Shown: in pieces, positions 33,635 to 44,100 of the stretch
How the letters are laid out: the number at the start of each line of letters is the position of its first letter
Position numbering within the stretch: the first letter of the stretch is position 1
From: Lactonifactor longoviformis DSM 17459
GTDB taxonomy: Bacteria > Bacillota > Clostridia > Lachnospirales > Lachnospiraceae
DNA: 64,000 nt
Reading direction: 5' to 3'
Assembly: GCF_900129135.1 (NCBI RefSeq)
Contig: NZ_FQVI01000017.1
Coordinates: 32,014 to 96,013 of the forward strand
Translations under genes and position numbers: made by a program
The notes under the pieces: generated by a model
Databases searched by the model: none
Told to the model about the DNA's origin: nothing
What the model saw: only the letters and a program-made list of their open reading frames with translations

Positions 33635-35314
33635 CTATCTCTGATTTAAGTCTTCCTCGTCAAATGCTTCCTCAATATTCGCTCCCGGTGATACCATAGG
33701 GAATACTTTATCGTCGCAGTCAACAATACACTCAATCACCACTGTGGTGTTTAACTCTATGGCTCTTTTCAGGGCGGGCTCAACTTCCTCAGGCTTTGTC
33801 ACACGGATTCCCACTGCTCCCATGGACTCTGCAAACTTCACAAAATCAACCTTATCATTTAATATGGTATGGGAGTACCGCTCTCCGTAGAACAGCGTCT
33901 GCCACTGGCGAACCATCCCCAGCACATGATTATTAATCACAACCTGTATGAGAGGAAGCTCGTTTCGCACGGCTGTGGCAATCTCATTCATGTTCATGCG
34001 GAAACAGCCGTCCCCTGCAATATTAATTACTGTCTTTTCCGGTTTCGCAATCTTGGCGCCTATGGATGCGCCGAGGCCGTACCCCATAGTCCCCAGTCCC
34101 CCTGACGTCAAAAATGTCCTGGGTTCCTTATATTTATAGTACTGAGCTGCCCACATCTGGTGCTGCCCCACTTCAGTTACAATGACAGCATCCCCGTTGG
34201 TCACCCGATAAATTTCTTCTATAACAAAGGGCCCGCTGAGTCCGTTTTTATTGTATTTTAAAGGATACTTTTCTTTCATCTCTTTGATATGGGTCAGCCA
34301 ATAGGTGTGATCTTTCGGCACCACTCTATCATTGAGACGTTTCAGCACTTCTTTTACATCTCCTATCACAGAGGCATCCACAATAACGTTTTTATTAATC
34401 TCAGCAGCATCTACATCAATCTGGAGAATTTTAGCGTTTCGTGCAAAATTCCTGGCATTGCCTGTGACGCGGTCACTGAACCTGGCGCCTATGGTAATCA
34501 GCAAATCACATTCCGTCACGCCGAGGTTAGAGGTTTTGGTACCATGCATGCCCAGCATGCCGGTATAGAGAGGGTCTTCTCCCGGAAACGCCCCTTTTCC
34601 CATCAGGGTATCGGTTACCGGTGCCTGAATCTTTCTTGCCAGCTCTCTTACTTCTTCGGACGCACCGGAACTGATCGCACCGCCGCCCACAAATATATAT
34701 GGCTTGTGTGCACTCTGAATCAGCTCCACTGCTCTCTCCAGATCCTCTTCTGTGATCTTAGCTGTAAAGGGCTGTATCTCCAGAGGCTTCTCATAGGTAT
34801 ACTCTGCCTTATTGGCAGTAACGTCTTTCGTAATATCCACCAGGACCGGGCCGGGCCGCCCGCTTTTTGCAATGGTAAATGCACGGCGGAGCGTATCTGC
34901 CAGTTTTGTTACATCCTTTACGATAAAGCTGTATTTGGTAATAGGCATCACAACGCCCGCTATATCAATTTCCTGAAAGCTGTCTCTCCCAAGAAGAGGT
35001 ACTCCAACGTTAGCTGTAATTGCCACTACAGGAATGGAATCCATATAGGCTGTGGCAATTCCCGTTACCAGGTTCGTGGCACCCGGACCTGAAGTTGCCA
35101 TACACACGCCTACTTTTCCGGTTGCCCTGGCATATCCGTCTGCGGCATGGGCTGCCCCCTGTTCGTGGGAGGTGAGCACGTGATGTATCTCCTCCCTGTG
35201 CCTGTATAACTCATCATATACATTTAAAATGGTTCCTCCCGGATACCCAAATACAGTATCTACCCCTTGTTCTTTTAAACACTCAATTACGATCTCAGAA
35301 CCTGTCAGCTGCAT
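33635..35314 (-). CDS. ilvB: Acetolactate synthase large subunit
   Basis: 559 residues. TPP enzyme: FGYPGGTILNVYDEL at the N-terminus with catalytic Glu in HEQGAAHAADGYARATG, FAD/dimer region, and TPP/Mg motif GDGCFRMNMNEIATAVRN with NNHVLGMVRQWQ. It makes 2-acetolactate or 2-aceto-2-hydroxybutyrate for valine, leucine and isoleucine. Last gene of leuB-ilvD-ilvB; 15 bases after ilvD. The small regulatory subunit (ilvN) is not in this window. Start has AAAGGAGG. Confidence 0.95.
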   Translation of the reverse strand: MQLTGSEIVIECLKEQGVDTVFGYPGGTILNVYDELYRHREEIHHVLTSHEQGAAHAADGYARATGKVGVCMATSGPGATNLVTGIATAYMDSIPVVAITANVGVPLLGRDSFQEIDIAGVVMPITKYSFIVKDVTKLADTLRRAFTIAKSGRPGPVLVDITKDVTANKAEYTYEKPLEIQPFTAKITEEDLERAVELIQSAHKPYIFVGGGAISSGASEEVRELARKIQAPVTDTLMGKGAFPGEDPLYTGMLGMHGTKTSNLGVTECDLLITIGARFSDRVTGNARNFARNAKILQIDVDAAEINKNVIVDASVIGDVKEVLKRLNDRVVPKDHTYWLTHIKEMKEKYPLKYNKNGLSGPFVIEEIYRVTNGDAVIVTEVGQHQMWAAQYYKYKEPRTFLTSGGLGTMGYGLGASIGAKIAKPEKTVINIAGDGCFRMNMNEIATAVRNELPLIQVVINNHVLGMVRQWQTLFYGERYSHTILNDKVDFVKFAESMGAVGIRVTKPEEVEPALKRAIELNTTVVIECIVDCDDKVFPMVSPGANIEEAFDEEDLNQR

Positions 35315-35329
35315 ACTCCGCTTCCTCCT

Positions 35330-37000
35330 TTACTGTTTTGGTATTTCTAATATTGCACCCCGGCTGCCGCTGGTAACCATAGATGCATAACGCGCCAGAT
35401 AGCCGGTCGTGATCTTAGGCTCTCTGGGTTTCCAATTCTTTCTTCTCTCTTCCATTTCTTCCTGTGATACTAACAGCTCCAGAGAATTCTCGGGAATATT
35501 GATTTTTATCATATCTCCTTCTTCCACCAGTGCAATGGGGCCGCCCACAGCTGCCTCCGGTGATACATGGCCAATAGACGCACCTCTGGATGCGCCGCTG
35601 AAACGGCCGTCTGTGATCAGGGCAACCGAAGATCCCAGTCCCATCCCGGCAATCTGGGAGGTGGGATTCAGCATCTCTCTCATACCCGGTCCCCCCTTGG
35701 GGCCCTCATAGCGGATTACCACAACATCCCCTGCGGCTATTTTGCCGGAAAGAATTGCCTCAGAGGCATCCTCCTCACAGTCAAATACCCTGGCAGGTCC
35801 CTCATGAACCATCATCTCAGGAACTACCGCAGAACGTTTTACCACTGCAGTATCCGGCGCCAGATTTCCCTTCAAAACAGCGATTCCGCCGGTTTCGCTG
35901 TATGGATTATCGATTGGACGGATTACCTCAGGGTTCTTATTTACACAGTCCTTAATATTTTCTGCCACCGTATGTCCGGTTACTGTCATACAATCTGTAT
36001 GCAGCAGGCCTTTTTTATTCAATTCATTCATCACCGCATACACGCCGCCTGCCTCATTTAATTCCTCAATATAGGTATGTCCGGCCGGTGCCAGATGGCA
36101 GAGATTCGGTGTTTTGGCGCTGATCTCGTTGGCAGTAGACGGACTCAGCTCTACCCCTGCCTCGTGAGCAATAGCGGGCAGATGAAGCATACTGTTGGTA
36201 GAGCAGCCCAGTGCCATATCTACGGTAAGTGCATTCATAAATGCATCCTTTGTCATAATGTCTCTCGGACGGATATTTTTTTCCAGCATCTCCATCACCT
36301 TCATGCCTGCGTGCTTGGCCAGACGCAGTCTCTCCGAATAGACTGCCGGGATCGTGCCGTTGCCTCCAAGGCCCATGCCCAGCACCTCTGTGAGGCAGTT
36401 CATGCTGTTTGCCGTGTACATCCCGGAGCAGGAGCCACAGGTAGGACAAGCCTTCCTCTCATATTCTTCGACTTCTTCTCCGGTCATTTTATTGGCACTG
36501 TATGCACCCACAGCCTCAAACATGCTGGACAGACTGGTTTTAGAACCGTGTATATGCCCTGCCAGCATAGGTCCGCCGCTGACGAACACTGTGGGGATAT
36601 TAAGTCTTGCCGCTGCCATCAAAAGCCCCGGTACATTTTTATCACAGTTCGGCACCATTACCAGCGCATCAAACTGATGGGCGATAGCCATTGCCTCCGT
36701 GGAATCACAGATTAAATCTCTGGTCACCAGGGAATACTTCATTCCCACATGCCCCATGGCGATTCCGTCGCACACAGCAATCGCCGGAAAGACTCTGGGG
36801 GTCCCCCCTGCCATGGCCACTCCCATTTTTACGGCTTCTACAATTTTATCCAGATTCATGTGTCCCGGTACAATCTCATTGTAAGAACTCACAATACCAA
36901 TCAATGGACGATCCATCTCTTCCCTGGTCAGTCCAAGTGCGTTAAATAAAGACCTGTGGGGTGCCTGCTGTACCCCTTTTGTCACTGCATCACTTCTCAT
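35330..37000 (-). CDS. ilvD: Dihydroxy-acid dehydratase
   Basis: 556 residues. Fe-S and Mg ligands lie in [22 protein letters not shown] and [19 protein letters not shown]-terminal [22 protein letters not shown]. Converts 2,3-dihydroxy-3-methylvalerate/isovalerate to 2-oxo acids. Middle gene of the branched-chain operon, 28 bases after leuB. Confidence 0.95.
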   Translation of the reverse strand: MRSDAVTKGVQQAPHRSLFNALGLTREEMDRPLIGIVSSYNEIVPGHMNLDKIVEAVKMGVAMAGGTPRVFPAIAVCDGIAMGHVGMKYSLVTRDLICDSTEAMAIAHQFDALVMVPNCDKNVPGLLMAAARLNIPTVFVSGGPMLAGHIHGSKTSLSSMFEAVGAYSANKMTGEEVEEYERKACPTCGSCSGMYTANSMNCLTEVLGMGLGGNGTIPAVYSERLRLAKHAGMKVMEMLEKNIRPRDIMTKDAFMNALTVDMALGCSTNSMLHLPAIAHEAGVELSPSTANEISAKTPNLCHLAPAGHTYIEELNEAGGVYAVMNELNKKGLLHTDCMTVTGHTVAENIKDCVNKNPEVIRPIDNPYSETGGIAVLKGNLAPDTAVVKRSAVVPEMMVHEGPARVFDCEEDASEAILSGKIAAGDVVVIRYEGPKGGPGMREMLNPTSQIAGMGLGSSVALITDGRFSGASRGASIGHVSPEAAVGGPIALVEEGDMIKINIPENSLELLVSQEEMEERRKNWKPREPKITTGYLARYASMVTSGSRGAILEIPKQ

Positions 37001-37028
37001 AATTTTTTTCCTTTCTGATTCTTATCTC

Positions 37029-38114
37029 TTACCGGATCTCTGCCGCAATCAGATCTCCCATCCGTTTTGTGCCTACCTGCTCCATACCATCTGCCATGAT
37101 ATCACCTGTACGGTATCCGCCCTTCAGCACTTTCTGTACTGCCGCTTCCACAGCATCTGCTTCCTTATCCAGATCAAGGGAATAGCGCAGCAGCATTGCC
37201 GCTGAGAGTATAGTCGCAATGGGGTTGGCCAAATCCTTTCCCGCAATATCCGGGGCAGATCCGTGACTTGGCTCATAGAGTCCGAACTTTGTCTCATTGA
37301 GACTTGCAGAAGACAGCATGCCGATGGACCCGGTTACCATACTGGCTTCATCAGACAGAATATCTCCAAACATATTCTCTGTGAGAATCACATCGAATTG
37401 TCCCGGATTATGTACCAGCTGCATAGCACAGTTATCTACCAGCATATGGTCCAGGGCAACTTCCGGATAATCCTTTGCCACATCCTCCACTACCTTTCTC
37501 CAAAGCCTGGAGGAATCCAGTACATTGGCCTTATCCACACTGGTAACCTTTTTCCTTCGTTTCATGGCAATATCAAACGCCCGTACGGCAATGCGCCGAA
37601 TCTCTTTTTCGTTATATGTAAGGGTATCAACAGCAGTTTCCACGCCGTCTTCCACTGTGGTCCTTCTCTCTCCGAAATACAGACCGCCGGTCAGCTCCCT
37701 CATAATCATCATGTCAAAGCCTTCGCCGATAATCTCTTCCTTCAGAGGGCAGGCATCCTTTAATTCCTCATACAAATACGCCGGCCGCAGATTAGCAAAC
37801 AGATTCAGCTGCTTTCTAATGGCAAGGAGCCCTGCTTCCGGTCTTTTGGATGGTTCTAACTGATACCAGGGGGAAGTCCTGGCGTCCCCTCCGATGGATC
37901 CCATAAGGACTGCATCACAGCTTCTGGCAGTCTCCACTGCTTCCTCTGTCAGCGGCACCCCGTGAACGTCAATAGAAGCCCCGCCTAACAGGACTTCTTC
38001 ATATGAAAAGGTATGTCCATAGATATCACATACTTTGTCCAATACTTTTTTTGCTTCCCGTACAATCTCCGGTCCGATACCGTCTCCCCGGATCAATGCA
38101 ATCTTATAATTCAT
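37029..38114 (-). CDS. leuB: 3-isopropylmalate dehydrogenase
   Basis: 361 residues. [14 protein letters not shown] at the N-terminus, [13 protein letters not shown], and the substrate/metal block [24 protein letters not shown]. Oxidises and decarboxylates 3-isopropylmalate in leucine synthesis. First gene after the promoter at 38225-38253; AAAGGGAGAG precedes ATG. leuA/C/D are not in this window. Confidence 0.95.
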   Translation of the reverse strand: MNYKIALIRGDGIGPEIVREAKKVLDKVCDIYGHTFSYEEVLLGGASIDVHGVPLTEEAVETARSCDAVLMGSIGGDARTSPWYQLEPSKRPEAGLLAIRKQLNLFANLRPAYLYEELKDACPLKEEIIGEGFDMMIMRELTGGLYFGERRTTVEDGVETAVDTLTYNEKEIRRIAVRAFDIAMKRRKKVTSVDKANVLDSSRLWRKVVEDVAKDYPEVALDHMLVDNCAMQLVHNPGQFDVILTENMFGDILSDEASMVTGSIGMLSSASLNETKFGLYEPSHGSAPDIAGKDLANPIATILSAAMLLRYSLDLDKEADAVEAAVQKVLKGGYRTGDIMADGMEQVGTKRMGDLIAAEIR

Positions 38115-38224
38115 AATCTCTCCCTTTCTGTCATCAGCCTGAATACGCTATCACACGGCATGCGCCGTATGCCCCGGAGCATAAGTTAAGGGATGCCCTT
38201 TGGGGATAGCCTATAATACTATAT

Positions 38225-38253
38225 ATATTAATTCATTTTTCGCCACTTTTCAA
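38225..38253 (-). promoter_or_regulatory. Promoter of leuB-ilvD-ilvB, followed by a structured leader
   Basis: Minus strand TTGAAA, 17 bases, TAATAT. The 110-base leader (38115-38224) contains a GCATACGGCGCATGCCGTGTG inverted repeat (about 38150-38170) but no U-tract terminator, leader peptide or T-box specifier I can recognise. Confidence 0.5.
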
Positions 38254-38290
38254 GAATAAAGTACAGCACCGGGCGTAAAGTATGTAATAA

Positions 38291-38323
38291 AATAAAAAGA
38301 TGCTGTCCCCGGACAACATCTTT
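38291..38323 (-). terminator. Terminator after yajC
   Basis: Thirteen-base stem AAAGATGTTGTCC / GGACAGCATCTTT, two-base centre, followed by TTATTTTATT on the minus strand. Confidence 0.85.
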
Positions 38324-38328
38324 CTCTC

Positions 38329-38640
38329 TTAATTTTCAGCTACCTCTGCCTTTTCAACTTCTGCAATCGCAGCTTTTCTCATAGGAATACGACAATTTTT
38401 GTTGTTACCGAACTCAAGTATAACATCCTCATCTGTAATATCAATGATGACTCCATAGAATCCGCTGGTAGTAACTACACTATCGCCTACCTCCATAGAT
38501 GATAACATCGCTTTCACTCTCTGCTGTTCCTTCTTCTGCGGTCTCATGATCATAAAATACATAAGAGCAAAGAAAAGCACCAATGGCAATAACATGGTAA
38601 GCCATGAACCGCCTGCTGATGCACTGGCTGTTAATAACAT
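38329..38640 (-). CDS. yajC: Preprotein translocase subunit YajC
   Basis: 103 residues: one N-terminal membrane helix (about 13-31, ending YFMIMRPQKKEQQR, the family signature), then a cytosolic beta domain (VGDSVVTTSGFYGVI). Accessory of SecDF-YajC. ATG follows AGGAGGAATGG. It lies downstream of tgt and YitT, the order often seen for tgt-yajC. Confidence 0.95.
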   Translation of the reverse strand: MLLTASASAGGSWLTMLLPLVLFFALMYFMIMRPQKKEQQRVKAMLSSMEVGDSVVTTSGFYGVIIDITDEDVILEFGNNKNCRIPMRKAAIAEVEKAEVAEN

Positions 38641-38768
38641 AATCCATTCCTCCTGTTTTGTTTATTGCATTTCAGACATTAGTACAATAATACACAAAAA
38701 ACAGTATTTCTTCAAGGCTTTTTGACAATTTAATGTAATTTTAATGGGAAAATGAGCCATATCCGGCA

Positions 38769-39638
38769 TTATCCCTGTTCCCCGATGTTAAACATCCGGA
38801 ATCCCTCCCCGTGGACTTCATTGGATTCCAGTATAATGGTAAACGCATTTTCATCCACTTCCTTTACCTTTTGCTGAACAAAATACATCTGTTTATTATT
38901 GCAGGCACACATCACCACCTGTTTTTTTCCTTGTTTGTAGCCTCCCGAGGCCGGCAGAATGGTGCTTCCCCTGCCGCAGCACTCGTCGATGGCATCTGTC
39001 ACTTTTTTTCCGTAATCTGTGACTATCAGCGCCATCTTTCCGGCATTTACCCCATAGACCACCTTGTCGACCGCCACGGCAAACAAAAAGTTGATGATCA
39101 TTCCATAGATAATTCCGTCAATATCTCTGAAAATAAGTCCTCCAAGAAGAATAATTCCAATATCCGACAAAAAGGCAATCTTGCCCAGTGAAAGATAAGG
39201 TTTTACTGCCTTTACTGCCATGATTACAAAATCGGTTCCCCCGGTGGACGAATTCTGCATATAGATCAGGGCATACCCCAGCCCTCCCAGTACTCCGGTA
39301 CAGATTGCTGAGAGCATCCGGCTCCCCGTATATACCGGAAGCAATGGCGCCACGTAGTCGATCATGACAGAGGATATCACAATGCAGCGGAGAGACCGCA
39401 GAAAAAATCCCCTTCCCAGAAGCCTGTAGCAAAGCAGGGCCACGGGAATATTTAAAACGATGATTGTTAGGCCGATGGGCAGGTGAAACAGCCGGTTGAG
39501 TATCAGAGAAATACCGGAGAAGCCTGTCATAGGAAATTCTGATGTGACCGCAAAATTATAGAGTCCCACTGCAATCAGCGCGCTGCCGATGAGTTCCATT
39601 CCTATTTCTTTCATAATTCTTTTCGCTCTGTTCATCAT
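38769..39638 (-). CDS. YitT family membrane protein
   Basis: 289 residues. Five to six membrane helices (about 10-185; TGFSGISLILNRL, QNSSTGGTDFVIM, FRDIDGIIYGMI), then a cytosolic DUF2179 ligand-binding-like domain (about 215-285, GRGSTILPASGGYK). Function of the family is not established. ATG at 39638 is selected since AAGGAGG is five bases upstream; the longer frame to 39722 runs through the leader hairpin. Confidence 0.9.
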   Translation of the reverse strand: MMNRAKRIMKEIGMELIGSALIAVGLYNFAVTSEFPMTGFSGISLILNRLFHLPIGLTIIVLNIPVALLCYRLLGRGFFLRSLRCIVISSVMIDYVAPLLPVYTGSRMLSAICTGVLGGLGYALIYMQNSSTGGTDFVIMAVKAVKPYLSLGKIAFLSDIGIILLGGLIFRDIDGIIYGMIINFLFAVAVDKVVYGVNAGKMALIVTDYGKKVTDAIDECCGRGSTILPASGGYKQGKKQVVMCACNNKQMYFVQQKVKEVDENAFTIILESNEVHGEGFRMFNIGEQG

Positions 39639-39668
39639 GTTGTCCTCCTTCACTATAATACTGCGACC

Positions 39669-39718
39669 AAAAAAGAGCTGTACGGCCACATAAATATATG
39701 ATCCGCATAAGCTCTTTT
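39669..39718 (-). terminator. Hairpin with U-tract between tgt and YitT, at the 5' end of the YitT transcript
   Basis: AAGAGCT / AGCTCTT closing stem with a partly paired inner part, then TTTTTTGG on the minus strand. It could end tgt, but the YitT promoter (39728-39756) lies upstream of it, so it would also attenuate YitT. Confidence 0.6.
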
Positions 39719-39727
39719 GCAACTGCT

Positions 39728-39756
39728 ATTATACCGTATCTCTGCTGCGTTTGCAA
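39728..39756 (-). promoter_or_regulatory. Promoter of YitT(-yajC)
   Basis: Minus strand TTGCAA, 17 bases, TATAAT, immediately downstream of the tgt stop (39766). Confidence 0.6.
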
Positions 39757-39765
39757 CCCCCGCTG

Positions 39766-40887
39766 TCAGAGAAATCCTTCCAGCTTTTGTTTCTTATAAT
39801 CCTGATAAGTTCCCTGTTCTATCGCCTCTCTGATCTCTTCCATCATTTTATTGTAAAAGTAGAGGTTATGGAGCACACAGAGACGCATTCCCAGCATCTC
39901 TTTTGCCTTCAGCAGATGCCGGATATAAGCCCTGCTGTAATTACGGCAGGCCGGACACTGGCATCCCTCCTCAATGGGTCTGGAATCCAACTCAAATTTT
40001 GCATTAAATAAATTCAGTTTACCCTGATTTGTGTATACATGTCCGTGGCGGCCGTTTCTGGAGGGATAGACGCAGTCAAAAAAATCCACGCCCCGGTCCA
40101 CTGCCTCCAAAATGTTTGCCGGCGTTCCCACCCCCATGAGATAGGTAGGTTTCTCCTCCGGAAGACAAGGTACTACGGCGTCCAGAATGCGGTACATTTC
40201 CTCATGAGATTCCCCTACCGCCAGACCGCCTACCGCATAACCATCCAAATCCATGTCCGCAATCTCCCTTGCATGAGCGATCCGGATATCTTCGTAGACA
40301 GCCCCCTGATTGATCCCGAATAAAAGCTGGTGCCTGTTTATAGTATCTTCTTTTTGATTCAGACGATCCATCTCTGTCCTGCATCTCCGAAGCCAGCGGG
40401 TAGTCCTGTCCACGGATGCCTGTACATATTCTCTGGAAGCCACACTGGATGGGCACTCATCAAAAGCCATGGCAATGGTGGACGCCAGATTGGATTGAAT
40501 CTGCATACTCTCCTCAGGTCCCATAAAAATCTTTCTTCCATCTATGTGCGATTGGAAATACACTCCCTCTTCTTTGATCTTTCTAAGACCTGCCAGGGAA
40601 AACACCTGAAACCCTCCCGAATCTGTGAGAATTGGCCTGTCCCAGTTCATAAACTTATGGAGCCCGCCCATCTTTTTCACCACCTCATCTCCCGGTCTCA
40701 CGTGAAGGTGGTACGTATTGGAAAGTTCTACCTGGGTTCCAATCTCTCTTAAATCTGTGGTGGCTACCGCACCTTTTATGGCAGCTGCTGTTCCCACATT
40801 CATAAAAACCGGAGTCTGAATGGTGCCGTGAACAGTAGTAAATTCAGCTCTTTTCGCTTTTCCGTCTTTTTTTAATATCTTATACAT
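39766..40887 (-). CDS. tgt: tRNA-guanine transglycosylase
   Basis: 373 residues. Catalytic DSGGFQVFSL, nucleophile Asp in GVDFFDCVYPSRNGRHG, and zinc ligands CQCPACRNY with HN near the end. Exchanges guanine-34 for a queuosine precursor in tRNAs for Asp, Asn, His and Tyr. ATG at 40887 follows AAAAAGGAAG; upstream codons to 40911 lie over the ribosome site. Confidence 0.95.
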   Translation of the reverse strand: MYKILKKDGKAKRAEFTTVHGTIQTPVFMNVGTAAAIKGAVATTDLREIGTQVELSNTYHLHVRPGDEVVKKMGGLHKFMNWDRPILTDSGGFQVFSLAGLRKIKEEGVYFQSHIDGRKIFMGPEESMQIQSNLASTIAMAFDECPSSVASREYVQASVDRTTRWLRRCRTEMDRLNQKEDTINRHQLLFGINQGAVYEDIRIAHAREIADMDLDGYAVGGLAVGESHEEMYRILDAVVPCLPEEKPTYLMGVGTPANILEAVDRGVDFFDCVYPSRNGRHGHVYTNQGKLNLFNAKFELDSRPIEEGCQCPACRNYSRAYIRHLLKAKEMLGMRLCVLHNLYFYNKMMEEIREAIEQGTYQDYKKQKLEGFL

Positions 40888-40959
40888 TGTACTCTTCCTT
40901 TTTATCAGCATGTAGTCTAAGTATATCCAAAAGGCTTAGGAATTTCAAGAGAATTTATC

Positions 40960-40978
40960 TTCACAACTTCTTCACAAC
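40960..40978. promoter_or_regulatory. Direct repeat TTCACAAC spaced 11 bases (pho-box-like)
   Basis: TTCACAAC at 40960-40967 and 40971-40978, exactly one helical turn apart, in the divergent region between tgt and the dehydratase-activase gene. This is the arrangement bound by PhoP/OmpR-type regulators. Confidence 0.4.
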
Positions 40979-40986
40979 ATTTTTAT

Positions 40987-41015
40987 TTGTAATTTAACCT
41001 TTATTGTCGTATAAT
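40987..41015 (+). promoter_or_regulatory. Promoter of the dehydratase-activase-like gene
   Basis: TTGTAA, 17 bases, TATAAT. A second TATAAT occurs at 41048-41053 with a poorer -35. Confidence 0.5.
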
Positions 41016-41090
41016 GTTATGTAGTTTTGTTAACCCATAAAACTGCATATAATAGGAAAGAAATGGTTATTTAATTTCACAGTGAGGAGG

Positions 41091-41108
41091 TCACAGGGCG
41101 ACCTGTGA
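41091..41108 (+). promoter_or_regulatory. Hairpin between ribosome site and start codon
   Basis: TCACAGG-GCGA-CCTGTGA: seven perfect pairs closing a GNRA tetraloop, placed directly after GAGGAGG (41084-41090) and ending eight bases before ATG at 41117. When folded it brings the ribosome site to standard distance from that ATG and hides the GTG at 41105. Confidence 0.65.
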
Positions 41109-41116
41109 ACAAGGTT

Positions 41117-44100
41117 ATGAAACAAATTACATATACATTAGGTATAGACATTGGCTCTACTACCGTAAAAATAGCAATTTTAAATGAGGAGCAGGAGATC
41201 GTTTTTTCTGAGTATGAGCGCCATTATGCTAACATTCAGGAGACCCTGGCCCACCTTCTGGGCCATGCCTATGAAAAACTGGGGGAACTTCAGCTTGCAC
41301 CTGTGATCACAGGTTCCGGCGGACTTACCCTGGCAAAACATCTTGGGGTTCCTTTTGTCCAGGAAGTCATAGCGGTCTCATCTTCCCTCCAGGCTCTGGC
41401 ACCCCAGACCGATGTTGCCATCGAGCTGGGAGGCGAAGACGCTAAGATTATATATTTTGAAAAGGGTAACATTGAGCAGCGTATGAACGGAATCTGTGCA
41501 GGCGGGACAGGCTCTTTTATTGACCAGATGGCCTCCCTGCTTCAGACAGACGCCGTCGGTCTGAATGAGTACGCCAGAGATTACAAGGCCCTGTACTCCA
41601 TCGCCGCCCGCTGCGGAGTTTTCGCCAAGACAGATATTCAGCCTCTCATCAACGAAGGGGCCACCAAGGAGGATCTGTCCGCCTCTATTTTCCAGGCAGT
41701 GGTGAACCAGACCATCAGCGGACTGGCCTGCGGAAAGCCCATTCGGGGGCATGTAGCCTTCCTGGGGGGACCGCTGCATTTCCTGTCTGAGCTTCGGGAG
41801 GCATTTATCCGTACTCTGAAGCTGGACGGCGAGCATACCATTATCCCGGCAAACTCTCATCTTTTTGCCGCCATTGGTTCTGCCCTGAACGCGAAAGAAG
41901 ATGCGGATACGGTTTCTCTCCATGCTATGAGAGACCGCCTGGCTTCTTCTATTAAAATGGAATTCGAGGTTGACCGGATGGAGCCTCTTTTTGCCACCCA
42001 GGAAGAATACGACCTCTTTAATGAGCGTCAGAGTGCATATAATGTGGCTACTGCGGATCTCGCTTCCTATGAGGGAAACTGCTACCTGGGAATCGACGCC
42101 GGTTCAACAACCACCAAAGCCGCCCTGGTAGGGGAGGATGGTTCCCTGCTCTATTCCTTTTACAGCAACAACAACGGAAGCCCTCTGGCCACTACCATAA
42201 AAGCAATTAAAGAAATCTATACCCAGCTCCCCTCCAGCGCCACCATTGCGTACTCCTGTTCCACCGGATACGGGGAGGCCCTCATCAAGGCAGCGCTGAT
42301 GCTGGATGAGGGGGAAGTGGAAACGGTATCCCATTATTATGCCGCCGCCTTCTTTGACCCTGAGGTAGACTGTATTCTGGACATCGGCGGCCAGGATATG
42401 AAATGTATCAAAATCAAAAACAATACCGTTGACAGCGTACAGCTTAATGAGGCCTGCTCTTCCGGCTGCGGTTCTTTTATTGAGACCTTTGCCAATTCCC
42501 TGAACTACAGTGTACAGGATTTTGCCAAAGCCGCACTATTCGCCAAAAATCCCATTGACCTGGGTACGCGGTGTACTGTTTTCATGAATTCAAAGGTTAA
42601 GCAGGCACAAAAGGAAGGAGCGGAGGTATCAGATATCTCTGCCGGTCTGGCCTATTCTGTCATTAAAAACGCTCTCTATAAAGTGATAAAGGTGTCTGAT
42701 GCGAAAGAGCTGGGAAACCATATTGTTGTCCAGGGAGGAACCTTCTACAACGATGCTGTACTGCGCAGTTTCGAAAAAATTGCCGACTGTGAAGCCATTC
42801 GCCCGGATATTGCAGGAATCATGGGAGCCTTCGGTGCTGCCCTGATTGCCCGGGAACGGTACGATGTCTCAAAAGAGACTACTATGCTGCCCATTGAAAA
42901 GATAAATACGCTGCAGTTCTCCACCTCTATGGCCAACTGCAAAGGCTGCACCAATCACTGCCGCCTCACCATTAACAAATTCTCCGGAGGGCGTCAGTTT
43001 GTTACCGGCAACCGCTGCGAACGGGGCATAGGCAAGGAAAAGAACAAAGATCACATTCCCAATCTCTTTGAATACAAATACAAGAAGCTTTTTTCATATG
43101 AGTCTCTCACATTAGATAAAGCTGTGCGGGGACAGGTGGGGATTCCCAGAGTTTTAAATATGTTTGAAAACTATCCTTTCTGGCATACCTTTTTCACAGA
43201 GCTGAAATACCAGGTTGTGCTCTCTCCCACCTCTACCAGAAAGATTTATGAGCTGGGAATTGAATCAATCCCCAGCGAATCGGAGTGTTATCCGGCCAAA
43301 TTGGCCCATGGGCATGTAACCTGGCTGATTAAGCAGGGCGTTAAGTTTATCTTCTATCCCTGCATTCCATATGAGAGAAAAGAATTCCAGGACTCCGTCA
43401 ACCACTATAACTGCCCCATAGTAACCTCTTATGCGGAGAATATTAAAAATAATATCGACGAGCTTCAGGATGACACTATTGTATTTCGCAATCCGTTTAT
43501 GGCCTTCACCAGCGAGGAGGTTCTGACCAAACGGCTGATAGAAGAATTCCCTGACATCCCGGAAAGCGAGGTTAGAGCTGCCGCAGCCAAAGGGTGGAAG
43601 GAGATGGCTGACAGCAGGGAGGATATTAAGCGGAAGGGAGAAGAAACGCTGGAGTACTTAAAGGAAACCGGCCGAAGGGGGATTGTGCTGGCCGGACGGC
43701 CTTACCACATTGATCCGGAGATTCATCACGGGATTCCGGATCTGATTAACTCCTATGGAATTGCAGTGCTGACAGAGGATTCTATCTCCCATCTGGCTCC
43801 CATAGAACGTCCCCTGCGGGTAAACGATCAATGGATGTACCACACCCGGCTGTATGCTGCTGCCAATTATGTGAAGACTACAGAGAATCTGGATCTCATT
43901 CAGCTGAATTCCTTCGGATGCGGTCTGGACGCGGTTACCACAGATGAGGTATATGAGATTCTGGCGCACAGCGGCAAGATATATACCTGCCTTAAGATCG
44001 ATGAAGTCAACAATCTGGGAGCCGCCAGAATTCGTATCCGCTCACTGATCGCAGCAATCCGGGTAAGAGAAGAACAGAAAATGTCAAGGACCATTGTGCC

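Noticed and set aside
34289..35092. 267-codon ORF antisense to ilvB
   Set aside because: Shadow frame of a highly conserved gene; no domain or start signal.
38115..38224. T-box or leader-peptide attenuator before leuB
   Set aside because: No T-box motif (TGGNACCGCG), specifier loop, Leu-rich peptide or U-tract terminator is visible.
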